Source: Cytophagales bacterium (lineage in GTDB: Bacteria; Bacteroidota; Bacteroidia; Cytophagales; Cyclobacteriaceae). From it: DNA of 10,599 nt. Shown piece after piece: positions 6,352-10,599 of this stretch. Where the stretch lies: assembly GCA_003541895.1 (NCBI GenBank), contig DPLR01000612.1, positions 1 through 10,599 of the forward strand, in the 5' to 3' direction. Under the pieces are notes generated by a model. That model searched no databases. It was not told the origin of the DNA and saw only the letters and a list, made by a program, of their open reading frames with translations. Every line of letters starts with the position of its first letter. The stretch's first letter is position 1. Both the position numbers and the translations under genes were made by a program.

Positions 6352-7830
6352 ATGGTTTTTAATTCCTACATATTCATCGTTTTCTTCGCGGTAATCCTAG
6401 CGTTGCACTATTTGCCACTGCATTGGAACGTTAAGAAGGTAAATCTTTTGCTAGCCAGTTATATTTTTTACGCAGCGTGGAACCCTCCGTTTATTCTGTT
6501 ACTATGGATGTCCACGGTTATCGACTATTTTGTTGGGCGTGCACTCTACACCCAGCCTGATGGCTACAAGAAAAAACTATTGCTGGTTGTTAGCTTGATC
6601 GGTAACCTGGGCATGTTGTGCTTCTTTAAGTATGGAGGATTTCTTCTCGACAACTTTGTTACTATTGTCAACGTCTTTGGCTGGGATTTTCACCCGGCTA
6701 AGCCAGACATCATCTTGCCGGCTGGAATTTCCTTTTACACGTTTACAACGTTGTGCTACACCATCGACATGTATGAGAAAAAAAGCGAACCAGTTAAATC
6801 GCTGCTTGACTTTTCTTTGTTTGTAACCTTCTTTCCTCACCTCGTTGCCGGCCCGATTGTTCGTCCACCGCAATTGGTACCTCAGTTTGAAAGCGAGCGG
6901 AAAGCCACACAGCAACAATTATTGGAAGGATTGTTTTTAGTTTCGTTGGGCTTGTTCATGAAAGTGGTGCTGGCAGACAGCATGCTTTCTTCCATCGCGA
7001 ACGATGTATTTAGTTCTGGAGGTAGCCTACCTGCACTCGATGCCTGGATGGGTGTGCTCGCTTTTTCAGGACAAATATTTTTTGACTTTGCTGGGTATTC
7101 TACTTGTGCCATAGGCGTGGCAGCATCGCTCGGTTTTGTATTGCCTCAAAATTTTCTTTATCCCTATGGAGCCGTGGGATTCTCTGATTTTTGGAGACGT
7201 TGGCACATCACGTTGTCGGCTTGGCTGCGCGATTACCTTTACATTCCGTTGGGTGGCAATAGGCAAGGTAAATTCAGAACGTATGTAAACCTTATGGTTA
7301 CTATGTTGCTTGGTGGCTTATGGCATGGTGCCAACTGGACTTTCGTAGTGTGGGGTGGCCTTCACGGATTTTATCTCTGGGTAGAGAAAGCCATTGTCGA
7401 TTTTAGAAAAGATCGGGTGCCATCCATTGCAAGCGTGCCATCGGCTGAAGTTGGTGTATTGGGGGCTCAGCCCGAGCAATTTAAACTTAAGACAGTAAGA
7501 AATTTTTTCATTGCCCTATTTACATTTTTCTTGATCAACGTTACGTGGGTATTCTTTCGCGCAACCACTTTTACACAGGCGTGGAATCTTTTAAAATCTA
7601 TGTTTGGATTAGCGAGTGGGTCGCCTATGCTCACTACGCTTGCAATTATAAAAGTGTCGGTGATTGTATCGCTCATGGTGATTACGCACTGGCTGATGCG
7701 AAACACAAAAGTACTTGATGTGGCAGCTAAACTTTCGTGGTGGTCGTTCGGATTGGTTTGGGCTTTTATGATTATTGTATTGATCTGGAGTCAGGAGAGC
7801 AGTAGTTCGTTTATTTATTTTCAATTTTAA
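6352..7830 (+). CDS. MBOAT-family membrane O-acyltransferase (AlgI/DltB-like)
   Basis: This 492-residue polytopic inner-membrane protein belongs to the AlgI/DltB branch of membrane-bound O-acyltransferases, which move acyl groups, usually acetyl, across the membrane for O-acylation of extracytoplasmic polymers. Family signatures are FFPHLVAGPIVRP (160-172), FFDFAGYS (243-250), the conserved histidine H285 in DFWRRWHITLSAWLRDYLYIPLGG, and the catalytic histidine H325 in GGLWHGANWTFVVWGGLHG. The C-terminus SSSFIYFQF is also typical. About ten or more hydrophobic segments can be picked out. The preceding SGNH-like gene is in the same direction 32 bases away, so the two are probably one operon. 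With no alginate, teichoic acid or other polymer synthesis genes beside it, the polymer is unknown and a specific name such as algI would be unjustified. Confidence 0.93.
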   Translation: MVFNSYIFIVFFAVILALHYLPLHWNVKKVNLLLASYIFYAAWNPPFILLLWMSTVIDYFVGRALYTQPDGYKKKLLLVVSLIGNLGMLCFFKYGGFLLDNFVTIVNVFGWDFHPAKPDIILPAGISFYTFTTLCYTIDMYEKKSEPVKSLLDFSLFVTFFPHLVAGPIVRPPQLVPQFESERKATQQQLLEGLFLVSLGLFMKVVLADSMLSSIANDVFSSGGSLPALDAWMGVLAFSGQIFFDFAGYSTCAIGVAASLGFVLPQNFLYPYGAVGFSDFWRRWHITLSAWLRDYLYIPLGGNRQGKFRTYVNLMVTMLLGGLWHGANWTFVVWGGLHGFYLWVEKAIVDFRKDRVPSIASVPSAEVGVLGAQPEQFKLKTVRNFFIALFTFFLINVTWVFFRATTFTQAWNLLKSMFGLASGSPMLTTLAIIKVSVIVSLMVITHWLMRNTKVLDVAAKLSWWSFGLVWAFMIIVLIWSQESSSSFIYFQF

Positions 7831-7835
7831 AATAA

Positions 7836-7870
7836 AGAGCGGCCTTTGCTCTAACCAATTGTTTTTTCTG
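7836..7870 (+). terminator. Weak candidate terminator after the MBOAT gene
   Basis: A short stem AGAGC (7836-7840) with GCTCT (7848-7852) and a 7-base loop lies six bases after the MBOAT stop, followed by a T-rich run at 7861-7867 about eight bases downstream. The stem is short and the T-run is not adjacent, so this is a weak match to an intrinsic terminator. The position, between convergent genes, is where one is expected. Confidence 0.3.
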
Positions 7871-7905
7871 AGGCGACTACAGTGGTACCAACGATCGTGG
7901 CATGA

Positions 7906-8517
7906 CTAGAAAGTGGGGCAATTTTCTAAGTCTGTAATTAACTTCTCTATTACTTCACGCATTGCTGCAGATGCCATTATTCTCGTTGCCGTTTTTCGTG
8001 TTACGAAAGCAGTTGGGCCTACGGGTGAATTTTTATCGGCATCAGTAATATCAATGCAATAGACTTTTTTCTGGTTGTGGTATTTAACTTCTATTTGACA
8101 AAGACCATGAACACGGCTATATCCAAACCCAATCAACCGGGCGTCTATTCCTTGAAGCCTGATTTGCAACGTGTCGTTTGAGTTGATATCATTAATGGCG
8201 TTTGATTGTTTAAACAAGGTATCAACATACTTACCAAGTTTATAAATACATTCAGGTGCCTCAAATTCTGAAGTGTTGGTAAAATTAATATCAGAACATT
8301 CGGTTTTGGATAACCCAAGCTTTGCACGATCATCGTAAACTTCTACTCTAAACCGTGCTTGCTTTAAATCGTGCTTGTTGATGGTTGAATAATATTGAAA
8401 CTTTTTACCTGGCAGAAAGCCATGCTCGGGCATTGTACGTGGGGGAAAATACATTTGAGAAAATACGGATTGGGTAATCAATGCTAGAGTAAATGTGAAT
8501 GCTAATTTTTTATTCAT
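7906..8517 (-). CDS. Small secreted protein of unknown function
   Basis: I do not recognise this 203-residue protein. It has a clear signal peptide (MNKKLAFTFTLALITQSVFS) that would be cut before Q21, again fitting the Bacteroidetes Q-rule. The mature part has five cysteines (C74, C90, C140, C154, C200), an even mix of charged residues and alternating strand-like segments such as ARFRVEVYDDRAKLG, QIEVKYHNQKKVYCIDI and TAFVTRKTATRIMASAAM. It ends in an amphipathic helix, so it is probably a compact periplasmic or surface domain, perhaps with disulfides. There is no lipobox cysteine and no Por-type C-terminal sorting domain. It starts 20 bases after the stop of the seven-helix membrane protein gene, so the two are probably co-transcribed. 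Its sequence is more AT-rich than the peptidase region. Confidence 0.75.
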   Translation of the reverse strand: MNKKLAFTFTLALITQSVFSQMYFPPRTMPEHGFLPGKKFQYYSTINKHDLKQARFRVEVYDDRAKLGLSKTECSDINFTNTSEFEAPECIYKLGKYVDTLFKQSNAINDINSNDTLQIRLQGIDARLIGFGYSRVHGLCQIEVKYHNQKKVYCIDITDADKNSPVGPTAFVTRKTATRIMASAAMREVIEKLITDLENCPTF

Positions 8518-8537
8518 GTTCTTAACTTGAACGCCTT

Positions 8538-9266
8538 TTAAAATAATTTATCTCCAATGTATCTAACAAACGATTGCCATTGTTCCGTGTACCGAGCATG
8601 AAAGATTACTATGTTGAATAACAAAGTGATCGTTACAATAGTGTAGGGAACAGGATTTTCTTTCTTTAAAAAGTCATAGGCCAATAGTAGCGTTGAAATG
8701 GAAAGGCCAAGATACAAGGGGATAAAATAGTCGTAAGGCTCGATTGTGTTGGCCTCGAAACTGTGTTGTAAAATTCTGCTCACAATAGCCGTAAGTAAAA
8801 CGAATGAAGTGCCGATCATGTAACGCTGATGTTTGAAAATATCTCTTCTATGTACAATGGCTAGTGTGTAAAAAAATAAAAAAATGATGGGTGTAATAAA
8901 ATTCAATGATTGTATGTGCGCTACATCTTTAAACGGAATTTTATTTACAGTAGTCAAATAGTTTTGTTTCGTTGCCAAGATCATTGAAATAAAAATCAAT
9001 GGCGCAGTTACATAGGAAATTTTGCCGATCAGCCGATGTGCTTTGTATTTGCCGTGATGAATCAGATAAGGTTGAATGACTAACATAACAAGCCATGAAA
9101 CCATTAAAGCCCCGTGCACATGATGTATCCAGTTGAAACCTGTGAATTGAGGAAAGTATTGCAAGTAGGTAGGGTGAAAACCTATTTGAAGCAAAACGAA
9201 TAAAAACCCCATGGTTAGGTAAATAGCTTTGGTGCTTATGTTTTTTGTTTTACTTGATTGAATCAT
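8538..9266 (-). CDS. Seven-helix membrane protein, DUF2306-like
   Basis: The 242-residue protein has about seven hydrophobic segments (roughly 14-31, 52-69, 82-99, 119-138, 148-165, 180-197 and 207-224). Between helices it carries conserved-looking histidine motifs: WIHHVHGALMVSW (H48, H49, H51), HHGKYKAHRLIGKISY (H70, H71, H77), DVAHIQS (H117), FKHQRYMIG (H146) and ILQHSFEA (H168). This layout, with an HxxHG before helix 2 and AHRLIGK before helix 3, resembles the DUF2306 group of predicted membrane proteins and is loosely like cytochrome b561-type haem proteins. The paired histidines could bind haem or metal, but that is inference. It is followed at 20 bases by the gene for the small secreted protein and separated by 88 bases from the cassette upstream. 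The family name is by pattern only. Confidence 0.72.
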   Translation of the reverse strand: MIQSSKTKNISTKAIYLTMGFLFVLLQIGFHPTYLQYFPQFTGFNWIHHVHGALMVSWLVMLVIQPYLIHHGKYKAHRLIGKISYVTAPLIFISMILATKQNYLTTVNKIPFKDVAHIQSLNFITPIIFLFFYTLAIVHRRDIFKHQRYMIGTSFVLLTAIVSRILQHSFEANTIEPYDYFIPLYLGLSISTLLLAYDFLKKENPVPYTIVTITLLFNIVIFHARYTEQWQSFVRYIGDKLF

Positions 9267-9312
9267 TTTCTTGGACTGTGGAGAATTGTTGTTTGGTATG
9301 AGATTGAGCAGA

Positions 9313-9333
9313 GCACAAGCGAGACGCTTACGC
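9313..9333 (-). repeat. Strand-biased hairpin in the intergenic gap, possibly a REP-like element
   Basis: The core AAGCG-AGA-CGCTT (9317-9329) is a perfect inverted repeat. Read as minus-strand RNA the stem extends to nine pairs with a three-base loop, because the next two positions form G-U pairs and the outer two are G-C; on the plus strand those same two positions are mismatches. The flanking genes are on the minus strand, so the better structure is the transcribed one. No U-run follows, so it is not a standard intrinsic terminator. The core resembles AAGCGAGACGCTTGCGC-type intergenic repeats that I associate with Bacteroidota from memory; only one copy is present here. Confidence 0.45.
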
Positions 9334-9354
9334 TAGTTGGAGAATAGCAAATAT

Positions 9355-10158
9355 CTAAGGAGTTATGTTAGACTTGCAGGACATTAACTCTAAGTGAGGA
9401 TACTTTTTATCTATTTCAGATTTAAGCACATAACCTATGTTGATGCGCGTGTTAGGCTTTTTTAAAAAATTTCGAAGCCTAATTGCATTTATCCCTTTCT
9501 GGGGTTTGTATGCTTGATCAAACAATCGCAAATTCTCTTGCGCTTTAACTTCGAATACATCGACATAAATGCAGGCGATCTTATGTACCAGTGTCGAGTC
9601 TTGAAATTGCAGCTTTAAGTCGATAAAATCTGAAATACTATCTGTTGGACAATTGAATGTAAAATTGGATGTCGTTCCTGTTGTGGAATAACCAGCCTCC
9701 AATGATTTTGGAATATCAATGATTTCATTATAAGATTCTATAAGCCAAATTTCTTGTTGAGTTGAAACTATTTTTGACTTAACTCTGTCCTTTAAATTAT
9801 CACGATCCCCTATAACTTTCTCTTGCTTGCTAATTGTTGCAAGGATTGTGCGCAATTCTTGATTTAAGTTTTTTAAACTATCGATGGTTTCCAATTTTGC
9901 CTTTCTGTCAATAGAAACACTATCATATAAAAATTGTAGAGATTGAAGTTTTAAGAATTTCGTTTCATCTTCATTAAGACGACCCTGATAATAATTGGAA
10001 ATGACAAACACTCCGATAAATAATGTTACTACCGATGTAAGTGGAATGTATTTAATAATTTTATTGACTTCATTTTTTTTGCCATATATGAAAATGACAA
10101 TAAATGATAACAAGGAAAGACATACTGGAATAATAAATGTTAAATCTACCTCGAGCAT
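9355..10158 (-). CDS. Unrecognised membrane protein with two N-terminal helices and a coiled coil
   Basis: I do not recognise this 267-residue protein. Two transmembrane segments lie at about 7-25 and 37-56, joined by a short positively charged loop (GKKNEVNKIIK). By the positive-inside rule that loop is cytoplasmic and the rest projects outside the inner membrane. Residues about 62-145 are charged and heptad-like (KLETIDSLKNLNQELRTIL, KDRVKSKIVSTQQEI), a likely coiled coil. Residues about 160-267 look like a compact strand-rich domain with C170, C196 and C261. No catalytic motif is apparent. The ATG lies 5 bases after the stop of the 97-residue gene, so the two form a tight pair. Local base composition is low in GC; the 60 bases at 10141-10200 are 28% GC by hand count, against 48% at 3601-3660, suggesting possible acquisition. 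Alternatives include a membrane sensor or a structural protein. Confidence 0.72.
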   Translation of the reverse strand: MLEVDLTFIIPVCLSLLSFIVIFIYGKKNEVNKIIKYIPLTSVVTLFIGVFVISNYYQGRLNEDETKFLKLQSLQFLYDSVSIDRKAKLETIDSLKNLNQELRTILATISKQEKVIGDRDNLKDRVKSKIVSTQQEIWLIESYNEIIDIPKSLEAGYSTTGTTSNFTFNCPTDSISDFIDLKLQFQDSTLVHKIACIYVDVFEVKAQENLRLFDQAYKPQKGINAIRLRNFLKKPNTRINIGYVLKSEIDKKYPHLELMSCKSNITP

Positions 10159-10163
10159 TTCTT

Positions 10164-10457
10164 TTAGTTTTCTAAGATTTTATTGTTCGATTTCTTAAGC
10201 AAAGCAATCAGAGTTCCGCTCCAACTTAGACCAGCAAAAATTGAAGATTTCAAACTCACAGGATCCAAAAGAACAAAAGCTAGTAATGCACCAATTAAGG
10301 GTAAGACCAGAAAATCTAGACGGAAATAAAATACGGGACTCCTCTTCGGAAACATTTGTTTAAAAAAAGGAATAGTGCCTTTGAATTCCTCGGAGTATAA
10401 AGAAAGGATATGTGCACATATTGCGCCCAACCACGTCTTGAAAAAGACACTGCCCAA
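10164..10457 (-). CDS. Small unrecognised membrane protein, probable TTG start
   Basis: This is a 97-residue protein I cannot assign. It has an N-terminal hydrophobic stretch (VFFKTWLGAICAHILSLY), a central basic segment (FKQMFPKRSPVFYFRLD) and two likely helices (FLVLPLIGALLAFVLLD and SSIFAGLSWSGTLIALL), ending in a charged tail. No ATG opens the frame: the first usable start is TTG at 10457, and the frame stays open upstream to a stop at 10518-10520. The intervening codons would encode hydrophobic, protein-like sequence (NLFCTQSFVDILFSV), so the true start may be an unusual codon such as the ATT at 10505, or the 5' end may be damaged. An ATG at residue 35 would lose the first hydrophobic stretch. 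It is 5 bases upstream of the coiled-coil membrane protein gene, which suggests that the two products work together. Confidence 0.6.
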   Translation of the reverse strand: MGSVFFKTWLGAICAHILSLYSEEFKGTIPFFKQMFPKRSPVFYFRLDFLVLPLIGALLAFVLLDPVSLKSSIFAGLSWSGTLIALLKKSNNKILEN

Positions 10458-10520
10458 TACTGAGAATAATATATCAACGAAACTCTGCGTACAAAATAAA
10501 TTAATGTTGATAGATAGTTA

Positions 10521-10528
10521 GAAATATA
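10521..10528 (-). promoter_or_regulatory. Possible -7 element for the two-gene membrane cassette
   Basis: On the minus strand TATATTTC is one mismatch from the Bacteroidetes -7 consensus TAnnTTTG. It lies at the AT-rich side of the boundary with the GC-rich tract and upstream of both membrane-protein genes. No convincing TTTG is present at the -33 distance. Transcription from here would start near 10514, compatible with translation from either the TTG at 10457 or the upstream in-frame codons. Confidence 0.25.
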
Positions 10529-10547
10529 AGAAATATTTTCACGTTTG

Positions 10548-10599
10548 CATCATTCGGCCAGGGATGGAGCGGCATGTTTGAGCCCGAAGTGGCCCCGAG
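10548..10599. other. GC-rich tract at the window edge, possibly a conserved intergenic element
   Basis: After very AT-rich sequence, base composition changes abruptly; the last 39 bases are about two thirds G or C by hand count. I see no convincing coding frame in the part visible. Segments such as GGGATGGAGCGGCATG and GAGCCCGAAGTG resemble GC-rich intergenic tracts that I associate from memory with Cytophagales and related genomes, but the element runs off the window and this cannot be tested here. Confidence 0.35.

Noticed and set aside
9313..9333. Intrinsic terminator for the upstream membrane cassette
   Set aside because: The hairpin is suitable, but no T-run follows it on the minus strand, so it was listed as a repeat or structural element instead.
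1..10599. CRISPR arrays, tRNA or rRNA genes, transposases or integrases
   Set aside because: No regularly spaced direct repeats, no cloverleaf-like or rRNA-like sequence and no recombinase motifs were seen on either strand.

Overview
The window looks like a chromosomal stretch from a Bacteroidota bacterium, probably of the Cytophagales type. The evidence is indirect. Two predicted secreted proteins have signal peptides that would be cleaved just before glutamine (the Bacteroidetes 'Q-rule'). Two upstream regions carry matches or near-matches to the Bacteroidetes promoter (TTTG at -33, TAnnTTTG at -7). Base composition is moderately AT-rich, and the protein families fit. There is no rRNA, tRNA, CRISPR array or transposase, and no gene-free stretch over 300 bases.

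Left part (1-2104): the 3' end of a cation diffusion facilitator (CDF) metal transporter runs right and meets, tail to tail, a compact arsenic operon running left in the order arsR, arsM, arsC. ArsR is the metalloid-sensing repressor, with nested palindromes just upstream of its start. ArsM methylates arsenite and ArsC reduces arsenate to arsenite. The operon has no arsenite efflux pump, so as far as visible here detoxification would run through reduction and methylation.

Middle (2162-5089, all leftward): a PhnB-like VOC protein, a large secreted M28 zinc peptidase of the glutamate carboxypeptidase II type, and a second small VOC protein. The first VOC gene lies 13 bases after the peptidase gene and is probably co-transcribed with it.

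Right-centre (5141-7830, rightward): a likely promoter with a palindrome inside its spacer, then a membrane-anchored SGNH-like protein and an MBOAT O-acyltransferase of the AlgI/DltB type. Together they look like a minimal machine for O-acylating an extracytoplasmic glycan, without nearby polysaccharide synthesis genes.

Right part (7906-10599, leftward and more AT-rich): a seven-helix membrane protein (DUF2306-like) paired with a small secreted cysteine-containing protein, then a tightly linked pair of unrecognised membrane proteins. The second pair is flanked on one side by a strand-biased hairpin and on the other by an abruptly GC-rich tract at the window edge. It is the least explained part of the window and the best candidate for something new, but nothing in the sequence proves a function.
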